Shown here piece by piece: positions 29,945-38,708 of a stretch of 41,197 bases of DNA (the first letter of the stretch is position 1; every line of letters begins with the position of its first letter). The translations under genes were made by a program, and so were the position numbers. The notes beneath the pieces are model-generated. The model had not been told where the DNA came from. It searched no databases and saw only the letters and a program-made list of their open reading frames with translations. Source of the DNA: Chloroflexota bacterium (GTDB taxonomy: Bacteria > Chloroflexota > Anaerolineae > Aggregatilineales > Phototrophicaceae); assembly GCA_026706455.1 (NCBI GenBank), contig JAPOYS010000034.1:1-41197 (forward strand). Direction: 5' to 3'.

Positions 29945-31219
29945 CTAGAGAAGCGTGAGGGCGTGCTTATAGGTGTCTAGCGCGGCGTTCAAATGTCCCT
30001 GCCGCATCAGGGCGTCGCCCAGAACGCGATGCACGGACGGATTCTGGCGAAACTCTTCCCGTGCGATCAAGCCGCGCATATCGCTAACGACCCATTCGAG
30101 TCCGGCGTTTGTGCGCAGCAGCGTTTCGTAATCGGAAAGCGCCGCGCCCAACTCATCAGCCTCGACTTTGCCGCGCGCTGAATTGATAGCGGCGGCCAAG
30201 CCCGGCGGCGGTGGCTTCGACGGCGGGACCGCTGCCGCTGCCTTGGGCTTCGTCGGCGCTTGCCCGGCGCCTTCAGCTGCGGAAGCGATGGCGCGCAGAC
30301 GGCTGCTGTACCAGGCTTCCAGGTCGGACTGCTGATCCTGCAGCAAGTATGCTTGTGTAAGGCGGTCGCCGGCGGTCGGCGCCGCTACTGGCTCATCAGC
30401 TGCTGCTTGTTTCGCCCTTTGCCGCGATCCATTCGTCTTGGTCCGCTGCACATCGTCGGGCACGGGCGCCATCGATTGCGTGCTGTACTCTTCGCTTTCG
30501 CGGTCGTCCAGCCCTAGCAGCGATTCAGGCAGCTCCGGCGACGCGTCTCGCCGCCGCGTGTATAGACTTTCGTCTTCCAGATCGTTCAATCGCTCGTCGT
30601 CTTCAAACGCGTCATCAAAGTCATGACCGCGTTCATCGTAATGGAACGTGCCGGCGTCAGCGTACTCCCCCTCCCTCTTGATGGGGAAGGGGGTTGGGGG
30701 GTGGGGGTCTGTCTGCGCTCGGCCGCGCAGCCTGTCGAGCCAATCCAAAGGGTCTTCTTGATCGCCTTGCGCCAGCAAATCGGCTAGATTCTCTGGCGGC
30801 GGATTCGGCGGTTGGTAGTCGGTGATATCGGGCAGGTCTTCTTCAATCTCAGCGGCGCTGATCTCCGCCAGCCAGGCCATCGCCTCGGCATCGAGGGGAC
30901 CGCTGTCGCGCTCGTCAACCGGGGCGAGGCCGACCGGCGTATCCTCGTCCGCAGCGTGGAAGTCGTCGCCCTGCGTGAGGTCCTCGCCCGCGACGGCGTG
31001 CTCGACGGGGGTTGTCGAGCCAGCGTCATCCAGCCAATTGGACCAGGCATCGACCGCGCCCGCGGGCGCCGGCTCCCCACCGTTTTCGGCGCGTTCGCCA
31101 GGTTCGTCATCCGCGGCTGAACCGCCGTCGCCCCGCAGCTTGGTGAGTTCTTCCAGCCATTCAATCAATTCTTCCTGCGACATCGAATCGAAATCGGGAA
31201 GTTCGGGGTCTTCGTACAT
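29945..31219 (-). CDS. Acidic TPR-type protein of unknown function
   Basis: A 424-residue protein. The N-terminal ~250 residues are acidic and low in complexity, with short motifs of the type W-x-x-x-I/L (for example DSMSQEELIEWLEELTKL). The C-terminal ~80 residues form TPR-like helices (GAALSDYETLLRTNAGLEW and VHRVLGDALMRQGHLNAALD). An in-frame repeat-derived peptide (DPHPPTPFPIKREGEY) interrupts the acidic region. AGGAG lies just upstream of ATG 31219. It is paralogous in style to the larger protein at 31353-34067 and precedes mutY by 4 bp. A scaffold role is plausible; no enzyme motif is seen. Confidence 0.8.
   Translation of the reverse strand: MYEDPELPDFDSMSQEELIEWLEELTKLRGDGGSAADDEPGERAENGGEPAPAGAVDAWSNWLDDAGSTTPVEHAVAGEDLTQGDDFHAADEDTPVGLAPVDERDSGPLDAEAMAWLAEISAAEIEEDLPDITDYQPPNPPPENLADLLAQGDQEDPLDWLDRLRGRAQTDPHPPTPFPIKREGEYADAGTFHYDERGHDFDDAFEDDERLNDLEDESLYTRRRDASPELPESLLGLDDRESEEYSTQSMAPVPDDVQRTKTNGSRQRAKQAAADEPVAAPTAGDRLTQAYLLQDQQSDLEAWYSSRLRAIASAAEGAGQAPTKPKAAAAVPPSKPPPPGLAAAINSARGKVEADELGAALSDYETLLRTNAGLEWVVSDMRGLIAREEFRQNPSVHRVLGDALMRQGHLNAALDTYKHALTLL
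30665..30709. repeat. Dispersed CCCC-rich palindromic repeat inserted within a coding sequence
   Basis: CTCCCCCTCCCTCTTGATGG then GGAAGGGGGTTGGGGGGTGG is a widespread bacterial intergenic repeat. Here it lies in frame inside the acidic TPR gene and is translated on the minus strand as PHPPTPFPIKREGE. It is unlike the host's REP family. Confidence 0.75.
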
Positions 31220-31352
31220 AGCTCCTGCCGCTCACGCCTTTATGCCAGCCTACGTGACCGATCACTGCAACTGCGCGGGAGACGCGCGATCGCGGAGGCC
31301 GGGCTGGAAACCTTATCCTATTCCGCAACTGTAAACCTAAAGCGGAGCCCAA

Positions 31353-34067
31353 TTATAACGTCGTTTGTCCGCTTCTGCGACCAGGGTCATCGGCGTCGCG
31401 ATCATCGTCGGTTGAGCCGTCATATTTGAGCCAGGTCGGGGGCGCTTGCGCCTCTTGATCGGCTTGGGCGATCAGGCCGTCGCCCAGGTTGATATCGTCG
31501 AAGTCAATGCCAGCGCGGTCCGCCTGTCTCTTATGGGGCGGCTTCTCAAAATCGAAATCGACATCATCGACGCCGAGCGGGTCAAACTCGAGCTCGTCCG
31601 CATCCTCGTCCAGCGTAATCGCGATGGTCTTCTCGGTCGGCGATTCCAAATCAAAATAATCGTCCCAATCGAGGCCCGCGAAGCTCAGGCGCTGCGTATC
31701 CTCGTCGAGATTGATGGCGTCCAGTTTATCCGTCGGCGTGTCAAAACTGAAGTAATCGTCAAAGGTGAGGTCGTCCAGATCGAGCGCCTCGATATCCTCA
31801 TCCAGGCTGAGCGCTGCTGCGCTCGCGCTGACGGGCTCATTCGGGCTTTCGCCGGATCGCTCTTGCAAGGCGGTCAACCAGGCGGGCGCTTTGCTAAAGC
31901 GGAAATAGGGCGTCTCAATTTCGTCGTCCGGGTCAATGGCGCGCATCTCGCCCGTCTCTTCCTCGACGAGTTCGCGCAGCCAGGCGAACTCCTTGCCTGG
32001 CGATGACATCGGGCGGGCGTATTCATTCGCATCGTCGGTTGCGGCGTCGTTCTCGCGGTCCAACCCGGGGACGACCGCATTCAGCCAGTCCGGCGCGCTG
32101 TTGTCGCCGCTGGCCGCTTCCACGAAATCCGCCAATTGATCGGCATCTTCCAGTCCCCAAGCGCGGGCCCGCTGAGCCGCCGACGCGCCATCGCCATTGG
32201 GCGCCGTCGCCTCGCCCTCAGCCCGCGCCGCCAAGCTGCTTAGTTCATCGTCAAGCTCGTTGGGGTCGTCTTTGAGCCAATCGACATAGGGGTCATCATC
32301 ATCGTCATCCCCCAGTTCGGCGCCCCAATCGTCGATCAGCTTGGCGTTCAGTTGGTTGGGATCTTCATCGTCGGCAGCGCTGAGGATTGAGGGGCCGGCT
32401 TCATCGCCGTCTTCCAGCCAGGAACGGGCCGGCGGCGCCTGCAGCAATTCGTCATCAATATCCAGCAAAGGCTCGTCCGCTCCATCGGCGGGCGCGTCCG
32501 GCTCGGCGCTCAGCCAATCTTCGATATCGCTCAAGTGTAGCGGCTCGGTATCGGACGCGCTGTTGAGCAGATTCTGCAATTGCTCATCTTCGCCGAAGAG
32601 ATTGAGCGCGCCATCGTCTTCTTGGTCCATCGCTTCGCGCATGGCGGCTGACAGCCAAGGGGCTCCCGCCGCGTCTTCCTCCCAGCCCGCTTTCACCCAC
32701 TCGCGCTCGAAATCGTCAAGATAGGCCTGCGCGCCTTCGTCCGCATCAAGATCAAGGCTGGCCTGTTGTATATCGGCCATCCAGTCGCCATCTTCTTCGC
32801 CGGAATCCAGCTTTTCCAGCAGGTCGGCCAGCTCGCTATTCAAATCAGCGTCCGAGTCGGCCTCCGCTGCGGCGACCTCATCGTCGTCGGTCGCGCTCAG
32901 TTGCGCTTCCAACTCGCCAAGCTCGGCGAAAGCGGCATCGATTCGCGGCGCAGCGATCGTGTGGGGTTCCGCCGTTGCCGATGGCTCAATGTAGCCTTGC
33001 GCCTCCAACGATGCCAGGGCCTCTTCCGCTTCGTCTTCAGCTGGCTGCGCGGCGCTAACTGCGGCCACTGGCTCGCCGATCACCAGTTCGCTGAAAAGTT
33101 GCTCGATCTGCTCGTCGGAGAGCAGGTCGTCCAGATCGGCCGTGACAGCGCGCGGCGTCGCTTCGGCATCTTCCGCGGCGATCCCGAAGAGCGCGCCCAA
33201 TCCGCCGGCGCCATCTGCGCTCGTCTCGCCGTCTTCAGCCGGCCCGGCGTCCAAAGTATCAAGCCATTCCGGATTGACGAGATCGCGCTCGCGCTGGGCG
33301 TCGCCGCTGTATTCGAGCCGCTCCAGCATCACCAGCGACGCCGGCGCTTCGTCGGCGGAAGCCATCTGATGCGCGAGATAGGGGTCGAGGTCTTCGATGC
33401 GTTTCAGGTAAGTTTGCGCGTCCGACGGGCGCTGTTCGGCCAGCCAGAGCTCGGTCATGATGCGGTTGGCGTCGATGGCGTAGGGCAGCCGATCGAGCAC
33501 ATTGAGGGCGGTTTCAGCGGCGTCCATCCGCTGGCCATCGAGCCAGAGCGCCCGCGCTCGCAGCAGCTGCAGATCGACGCGATTGGGATTGCGCTCCAAG
33601 GCATTTGCCAGCGTATCAAGCGCCGCGGTCAACAGACTGCCGCGGATCTGCTGCTGCGCCAGCGCGCCGGCCGTCAACTGCAAGCGATCGATCTCTTCTT
33701 GTCGATGGGCGCGATAGAGCTCGCGTATCAGGCTGATCGTCTCGCGATCGCTTGGCTGCTGATCCAATGCCCGTTCCGCGTGCCAGATGGCGCGCTCGAA
33801 ATCGGCCAAGCCCTGGTAAGCGCGCGCCAGTTGCGAATGGATGTGAAAGTCTTGCGGCTGCGCCCCCAGCGCCCGCCGCAGCAAGCCCGCCGCTTCGTCC
33901 CAACGTCCGCTAGCGATCAGGGCGTCGCCCAACTGGCGATAGGCGCGCAGATCCTTCGGGCGCGATTTGAGAATGTGGCGCCCATGCGCGATCGCCTCAG
34001 CATACCGTTCATCCTGTAACAGGCGCTCGATCTCGTCCTGGTAAGCGCTCAAACTGATCTCGGCCAT
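31353..34067 (-). CDS. Large acidic TPR protein
   Basis: A 904-residue protein. Residues 1-~230 are TPR repeats (DEIERLLQDERYAEAIAHGR, then ALIASGRWDEAAGLLRRALG, then FERAIWHAERALDQQPSDRE). The rest is very acidic and low in complexity, rich in D-E-L and D-D-D runs. It has internal repeats, most clearly two copies of a pattern DDYF-[SD]-[FL]-[DE]-[TS]-PT-x-K followed by INLDED or ITLDED near the C-terminus. ATG 34067 (MAEISLSAYQDEIERLL) is chosen because similarity to TPR begins there; an earlier frame opening at 34229 adds atypical residues. It is probably cytoplasmic, with no signal peptide. Function is unknown; with the smaller paralogue downstream it resembles Chloroflexota scaffold-type TPR proteins. 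Confidence 0.82.
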   Translation of the reverse strand: MAEISLSAYQDEIERLLQDERYAEAIAHGRHILKSRPKDLRAYRQLGDALIASGRWDEAAGLLRRALGAQPQDFHIHSQLARAYQGLADFERAIWHAERALDQQPSDRETISLIRELYRAHRQEEIDRLQLTAGALAQQQIRGSLLTAALDTLANALERNPNRVDLQLLRARALWLDGQRMDAAETALNVLDRLPYAIDANRIMTELWLAEQRPSDAQTYLKRIEDLDPYLAHQMASADEAPASLVMLERLEYSGDAQRERDLVNPEWLDTLDAGPAEDGETSADGAGGLGALFGIAAEDAEATPRAVTADLDDLLSDEQIEQLFSELVIGEPVAAVSAAQPAEDEAEEALASLEAQGYIEPSATAEPHTIAAPRIDAAFAELGELEAQLSATDDDEVAAAEADSDADLNSELADLLEKLDSGEEDGDWMADIQQASLDLDADEGAQAYLDDFEREWVKAGWEEDAAGAPWLSAAMREAMDQEDDGALNLFGEDEQLQNLLNSASDTEPLHLSDIEDWLSAEPDAPADGADEPLLDIDDELLQAPPARSWLEDGDEAGPSILSAADDEDPNQLNAKLIDDWGAELGDDDDDDPYVDWLKDDPNELDDELSSLAARAEGEATAPNGDGASAAQRARAWGLEDADQLADFVEAASGDNSAPDWLNAVVPGLDRENDAATDDANEYARPMSSPGKEFAWLRELVEEETGEMRAIDPDDEIETPYFRFSKAPAWLTALQERSGESPNEPVSASAAALSLDEDIEALDLDDLTFDDYFSFDTPTDKLDAINLDEDTQRLSFAGLDWDDYFDLESPTEKTIAITLDEDADELEFDPLGVDDVDFDFEKPPHKRQADRAGIDFDDINLGDGLIAQADQEAQAPPTWLKYDGSTDDDRDADDPGRRSGQTTL

Positions 34068-34182
34068 AAGGGCGTTGCTCACTCCGCTCAATTTGCAACT
34101 CAGTTCGCAGTATAGCATGGTTGGCTGGAGGGCGTTGGCGCTGGGGCGCGGGTTATGTTTCGCTACCGCGCGACCGAAGGGC

Positions 34183-35061
34183 TCAGCGATAGGCGGAGAT
34201 GCCATCTTCAAACTCGGCTTCGTCGCCATCGCGCAGGGCGTAGAGCGCCTGAATCAGCGCGTAATTGCTCTGGTAGAAGCGCGCCCGCGGCCAGCCCGCT
34301 CGCAGCGCCGGATAGTGACGGAAGACTCGCTCGACGAATGTCTCGCCATAACTCGCCAGCAATGCGCCCAGGTCATGCGCCGGATCGCCGACGCCGCAGA
34401 AGCCGAAGTCGATGATGCCGCTGATACGCCCGTCGCGGTAGAGGATATTGCCAGTTCCGAAGTCGCCGTGGATCAAACGTTCATCCACATGCCACAGGTC
34501 TGCATCGTTTAGCGCCGCCCGGAACTTGCTCGCCACGTCCGCGCGCGCGTCGGCTCTCATATAGGGAAAGAGCTTCTCGCGTATCTCTTCGCCGATCCGC
34601 GTCCATTCATCTTTCGCGCTTTCGCCGCTTGGCGCCAAGCCAATGTCAGCCGGCGCGATCACGTGCAAGCGCTGCAAGAAGCGCGCCAAATCTTGAGCGA
34701 CAGTTTCCAGGATGCCTTCCTCGCCCTGTAATTCCGCGAACTTTTCCCTGAGCAGCGGCTCGCCAGGCAGAGGACGATAGCCCAAAAACAGCAAGCCGCC
34801 GGCCTCGACATCAGCCGCGTGCCAAAGCGGTTCCGGAATCGGCAGGGGCAACTTTCCCTGCAAGCGCGGCAGGATTTCAAGCTCGCGCGCGAGATCGGCG
34901 GCCGCGCCCGCGCTCTTGGGGAAGCGGAAAATCCACTCGTCGTCAACGATTAGCACAGTGCTGAATTGGCCCTCGTACAGAGCCGGGTTGACGCGCTCGT
35001 ATACGAAATCGGGCCGATGCTGACGAATCAATTGGAGCAACGCGTCGTGATCAGGTCGCAT
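34183..35061 (-). CDS. APH-family phosphotransferase
   Basis: A 292-residue aminoglycoside-phosphotransferase-fold kinase. The ATP lysine is Lys49 (FRFPKSAG). The catalytic loop LIHGDFGTGNIL has His198, Asp200 and Asn205, and IIDFGFCGVGDPAHDLG provides the metal-binding Asp218. ATG 35061 is preceded by AGGA at short spacing. Family members phosphorylate aminoglycosides, macrolides or small metabolites such as choline or homoserine. No resistance context is seen here, so a metabolic substrate is as likely as an antibiotic. Confidence 0.88.
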   Translation of the reverse strand: MRPDHDALLQLIRQHRPDFVYERVNPALYEGQFSTVLIVDDEWIFRFPKSAGAAADLARELEILPRLQGKLPLPIPEPLWHAADVEAGGLLFLGYRPLPGEPLLREKFAELQGEEGILETVAQDLARFLQRLHVIAPADIGLAPSGESAKDEWTRIGEEIREKLFPYMRADARADVASKFRAALNDADLWHVDERLIHGDFGTGNILYRDGRISGIIDFGFCGVGDPAHDLGALLASYGETFVERVFRHYPALRAGWPRARFYQSNYALIQALYALRDGDEAEFEDGISAYR

Positions 35062-35214
35062 TTTGTTCCTATCTCCGCGCGGCTATGACTGTGCCGTCCA
35101 ATATGTTGAACCGAACTTTAACAGGCCTGTAATATATGCGCTTGCAGACTTGCACGTTCTGACATAGCCTTAGACGCATTGTCGGTAGAATCCGCGATGG
35201 TCAAGGAATCCAAC

Positions 35215-36048
35215 ATGGCGCAGTCTGACAAGCCCATCATCCTATTCACCAATGATGATGGCATTGAGTCGCCGGGCTTGTGGGCGGCGGTGCAAGCCTT
35301 CCAGGGCGCTGGCCAGCTTCTGGTGACGGCGCCGCGCGAGCAGCAATCGGGCATGGGGCGCAGCATGCCTCATTACAGCGAGGGGCGCATCTTCCCCTAC
35401 GACGCGCCCATTGACTGCGAAGACTGCTGCGCCTACGCCGTGGATGGCACGCCGGCGCAAGCGGTGCAGCACGCCGTCCTTGAGCTGGCGTCGCAGGCGC
35501 CCGCGCTCTTGGTCTCGGGCATCAACTACGGCGAGAACACCGGCAACGGCGTCACCATTTCGGGCACGGTTGGCGCGGCTTTGGAAGCCGCCAGCCTCGG
35601 CATTCCGGCCATCGCCGTCAGCCAGCAAACGCCGACCGACCTGCATCGCAGCTATTCCAACTCGGTTGACTTCAGCGCCGCCGCCGATTTCGCGCTGCAA
35701 ATGGGCTCCTGGCTTATGGAGCACCGCGCCCTGCCCGATGATGTCGACGTCTTGAAAATTGATGTGCCCTGGGGCGCGACGAAGGAGACCGAATGGCGCT
35801 TGACCCGCCTCTCGCGCCGCCGCGTCTACTGGCCCACGCGCCCCGAGCGGCTGGCGCTGCATGATTCTGGCAAGCTCGGCTACCAGTACAATAGCGACCC
35901 AACAGCCGCCGAACCGGACAGCGATGTCTACGCCCTGCTGAATGAGGCCGTCATCTCGGTCACGCCCATTAGTCTCGACATGACCTCGCGCACGGATATG
36001 TTCAGGCTAGGCCAGATCATGCGCGGCAAGCAGGAATACGGGCGCTGA
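35215..36048 (+). CDS. surE: 5'/3'-nucleotidase SurE
   Basis: A 277-residue SurE phosphatase, which dephosphorylates nucleoside monophosphates with a divalent metal. The metal site begins FTNDDGIESPG (Asp14, Asp15). Ser45 (QQSGMG) and Asn104 (SGINYGENTGNGV) are the other ligands, and TISGTVGAALEA is the conserved strand-helix. ATG 35215 is chosen because AAGGA lies 8 nt upstream; the in-frame starts at 35179 and 35197 are less likely. It is divergent from the APH-type kinase. REP palindromes follow its stop. Confidence 0.93.
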   Translation: MAQSDKPIILFTNDDGIESPGLWAAVQAFQGAGQLLVTAPREQQSGMGRSMPHYSEGRIFPYDAPIDCEDCCAYAVDGTPAQAVQHAVLELASQAPALLVSGINYGENTGNGVTISGTVGAALEAASLGIPAIAVSQQTPTDLHRSYSNSVDFSAAADFALQMGSWLMEHRALPDDVDVLKIDVPWGATKETEWRLTRLSRRRVYWPTRPERLALHDSGKLGYQYNSDPTAAEPDSDVYALLNEAVISVTPISLDMTSRTDMFRLGQIMRGKQEYGR

Positions 36049-36064
36049 TTCTTGCGAGATCTCC

Positions 36065-36178
36065 GTAGGGGCGAGCCTTGACCCGCCCGTCCATCCAACG
36101 CAGTAGCCGTAGGGGCGAGCCGGTGGCTCGCCCGGCTCGCCCCTACTGACCGCATGGGGGCGAGACGGCGGCTCGCCT
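36065..36178. repeat. Cluster of REP palindromes
   Basis: Three or four REP units follow surE: GTAGGGGCGAGCC..CCCGCCCG at about 36065-36089, a compound GTAGGGGCGAGCC-GGT-GGCTCGCC with an extra inverted half at 36108-36147, and GGGGGCGAGACGGCGGCTCGCC at about 36154-36176. The cluster separates convergent genes and may act as a bidirectional terminator. Confidence 0.75.
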
Positions 36179-36196
36179 TAGAATCCAAGGCGGCGT

Positions 36197-37216
36197 CTAC
36201 CACATCCATGAGAATCCACAGAAAGATTCAAAGGGATGGTATTCGGCATAGCATCTGAGCCTGCGAATAAGCCTGTCGTTTGGCATTATCTCCAGCAGGG
36301 CTTGGATTTGCACCTCATAGCATTCGGGCTCTTTATCAAAGCTTAGACTCCACGTCCAGCCATCATACTTGCCGCTATCCCACTGATGAACATGGCACGC
36401 CTCGTGTATCAAAACGTTGTGCAGGGGCCAGTTTCCTCTCCGGATTGCCGCGCTGCTTACCTCAACTCGCCGATTCCGAACGTTTACCTGTGCGTAAGCC
36501 TCCCTTCCGTACTTGCTAATGAGCTCAGAAACTTCAACAATCTTGTGTATCTTTGGCGCAGTATAATTGAACCACTTGGGCGAATTAACGCGAAGGAACT
36601 CGAAGGCTTCGATTATCTGCCGCCTGAACCAATCGCTGCCCTCTATTGCAGGCAGATTGAGCGCCGCTGGATTAGTGATGGCGCTGCCGCCGCATTGATT
36701 GTTCTGAAACGCGTGGTAGCCCCTGCTCCAATCGTCGTCGTTATGGCACTGCCACCCGATAAAACAGCAATTGTCAACATTGGATGATGTTGCGCCTGAT
36801 GTCTGCGCGGGGGCGGCGCATTGTCCGTTTTGAAAAGCCCAATAGCCGTTTTCCCATTCTTGATCGGTTTGGCATTGCCTGTCTACAAAGCAACAGTTGT
36901 CTATGTTGGCGGGCGGGTTCGATTGCGATGGGCTGACAGACGCAGGTGGCGTCGGGCTTACGCGAGAGGTCTTAGCCAGCCAGCCGCTGCCAATGTCCAG
37001 CCAGCACCAGACATCGCCGCGTCTTGATTGTGAAACGGCGAAGGAGTCACCGGCGCGAGCGGTAGCGACTACGCGACTGGAAGCGCTGTGAGACGCGCGG
37101 ATATTCATGCTGCCGGTAAGGTAGGCCGCGTCGTGAGGATAACAGTTGCTCTGTCCCGCCGTAACGCAGTACAGGGATAGAATCACGGCGGCAATTACGC
37201 ATGATTTGGCTTTCAT
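36197..37216 (-). CDS. Secreted SH3-domain protein with Cys-rich repeats and an HExxH protease-like domain
   Basis: A 339-residue exported protein. The signal peptide is residues 1-~21 (MKAKSCVIAAVILSLYCVTA). A bacterial SH3-type domain follows (SMNIRASHSASSRVVATARA). Two copies of a cysteine-rich motif, N-[IV]-DNCCF-x5-C-x4-[ED]-W-x2-GY-x-AFQN-x-QC, lie at about 104-133 and 146-175, separated by a Pro/Ser/Gln linker. The C-terminal domain holds a zinc-protease signature LIHEACHVHQWDSG, with His271, Glu272 and His275, and a possible third ligand in KEPECYEVQ. GAGGAG precedes ATG 37216 by 8 nt. It is AT-richer than its neighbours. A cell-wall-targeted metalloprotease is the best guess; the combination is unusual. 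Confidence 0.78.
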   Translation of the reverse strand: MKAKSCVIAAVILSLYCVTAGQSNCYPHDAAYLTGSMNIRASHSASSRVVATARAGDSFAVSQSRRGDVWCWLDIGSGWLAKTSRVSPTPPASVSPSQSNPPANIDNCCFVDRQCQTDQEWENGYWAFQNGQCAAPAQTSGATSSNVDNCCFIGWQCHNDDDWSRGYHAFQNNQCGGSAITNPAALNLPAIEGSDWFRRQIIEAFEFLRVNSPKWFNYTAPKIHKIVEVSELISKYGREAYAQVNVRNRRVEVSSAAIRRGNWPLHNVLIHEACHVHQWDSGKYDGWTWSLSFDKEPECYEVQIQALLEIMPNDRLIRRLRCYAEYHPFESFCGFSWMW

Positions 37217-37371
37217 CTTGATGCTCCTCGAGCTAGTTTTCGAGGCAAGGGGCATGTTAGCCCCTTAGACACTCAATCATAGTCTATGTCAGCGCCTGTT
37301 GGGATGGGGATGTCCTTTTGCCTTGTGGTAAAATCCCCCCAAGAAACTTGCCGACAGCAGGAGCGCCGCCC

Positions 37372-38439
37372 ATGTACGACCCCAAGGATCATCTCAAGCG
37401 CCTCGTCGAGACCCACGCCCCCAGCGGCTACGAAGCGCCGGTCGCCGAACTGCTGCGCGGCGAATGGGCAGACCTGGTCGATGAATTTGCTTCCGACCGG
37501 CTCGGCAGCTTGATCGGCATCAAACGCGGCGCCTCCGGCAATGGGTCAGCGCGCAAGATTATGCTCGCGGCGCACATGGACGAAATCGGCTTGATGGTCC
37601 GCGAGATTGAAGACGGCTTCATCTACCTCCATCGCGTCAGCGGCATCGACGCGCGCGTGATGCTGGCGCAGCCGGTGCTCGTGCACGGCGAGCGGACCTT
37701 GCCCGGCGTGGTCGCCACCATGCCGCCCCACATGCTGACCGCCGCCGACCGCAAGCAATTTCAGCCGATTGACAGCCTCGTCGTCGATGTCGGCTTGCCG
37801 GCCGCCGAGGTCGAGCGCTTAGTCCGCATCGGCGATCTGGTGACGGTAGAAGGAGCGCTGCTCGATCTCAAGGGGCGTAAAGTGGCGGCAAAGGCGATGG
37901 ACGACCGCGCTTGCATCGCTGTCATCACCACCTGCCTGGAGTTGTTGCGCGGCGTGAACCACAGCTGGGATGTCTATGCGACCGCGACCGTGCAGGAAGA
38001 GGTCGGTCTGCGCGGCGCGACCACAGCCGCCAACTATATCGAACCGGATTGCGCCATCGCCCTCGATGTCGGCTTCGCAGAGCAGCCGGGCGTCTCGCCT
38101 GGAGGCAAGCTGGGCGGCGGACCGCAACTGGGAATCGGCGCCAACTTTCATCCCAAGCTGGTGGAGCGCCTGCAGAAAGTCGCCGCCTATTACGAAATTC
38201 CCTGGCAAGCGGATATCATGCCGGCGCGCACGGGCACCGACGCCTGGGCGATTCAGGTCTCGCGCGAGGGCGTTCCGACCGCGCTGCTGAGCATCCCGCT
38301 GCGCAATATGCACTCGCCGGTGGAGACGCTGGATCTCAAAGACATCGAGCGCACGGGCCGCCTGCTGGCGCATTTCATCGGCCAACTTGATGAGAGCTTC
38401 ATGGATCGTCTGTCGCTGATGCCGGAACAGGCGCCATGA
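37372..38439 (+). CDS. M42-family metallo-aminopeptidase
   Basis: A 355-residue dinuclear zinc or cobalt aminopeptidase of the M42 (FrvX/CelM/TET-like) family. Ligands can be read as His68 (AAHMDEIGLMV), Asp177 (KAMDDRACIAV), Glu210 with the catalytic Glu209 (TVQEEVGLRG), Asp232 (ALDVGF) and His314 (RNMHSPVET). The opening LVETHAPSGYEAPV is also diagnostic. ATG 37372 is preceded by AGGAG at 9 nt; an earlier in-frame opening at 37318 is not conserved. Members form large self-compartmentalised complexes that trim peptides in the cytoplasm. Confidence 0.93.
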   Translation: MYDPKDHLKRLVETHAPSGYEAPVAELLRGEWADLVDEFASDRLGSLIGIKRGASGNGSARKIMLAAHMDEIGLMVREIEDGFIYLHRVSGIDARVMLAQPVLVHGERTLPGVVATMPPHMLTAADRKQFQPIDSLVVDVGLPAAEVERLVRIGDLVTVEGALLDLKGRKVAAKAMDDRACIAVITTCLELLRGVNHSWDVYATATVQEEVGLRGATTAANYIEPDCAIALDVGFAEQPGVSPGGKLGGGPQLGIGANFHPKLVERLQKVAAYYEIPWQADIMPARTGTDAWAIQVSREGVPTALLSIPLRNMHSPVETLDLKDIERTGRLLAHFIGQLDESFMDRLSLMPEQAP

Positions 38440-38572
38440 TGCGCCCATTCATGCGCGGCCGCAACCGCCGCGTGCAAAGCGGCAGCCCGGCGCTCCATGC
38501 TGAAATGGACTGCTTGTAGACCGCGGGCCGCCTGAGCGCTCGTGTACGAGCGAGCCGCGGATTCGCTCATCC

Positions 38573-38603
38573 TTTTGCGCCCACTGCGCAAAATCAATAT
38601 AAT
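38573..38603 (+). promoter_or_regulatory. Promoter with an overlapping palindromic operator
   Basis: TATAAT (38598-38603) is a perfect -10 box, 17 bp from TTGCGC (38575-38580). A perfect inverted repeat TTTTGCGC-CCACT-GCGCAAAA (38573-38593) covers the -35 region and spacer, where a bound repressor would block RNA polymerase. It lies 105 bp before the binding-protein gene. LacI- or similar sugar-responsive control is likely but the regulator is not in the window. Confidence 0.6.
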
Positions 38604-38708
38604 AGAATCCAGACTGGCGGCGCGGCGGTCTCGCAGTTTATGCGCGCTTTGTCCGTCGTCCGCTCGTCTCGCATATCAACGAAGCAATTCCATACAAGGA
38701 GTGAACAA

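Noticed and set aside
28810..29958. 382-codon plus-strand frame opposite mutY
   Set aside because: MutY has all catalytic and iron-sulfur residues; the plus frame is its mirror.
32766..34019. 417-codon plus-strand frame opposite the large TPR protein
   Set aside because: The TPR helices on the minus strand are clear and the opposite frame shows no domain.
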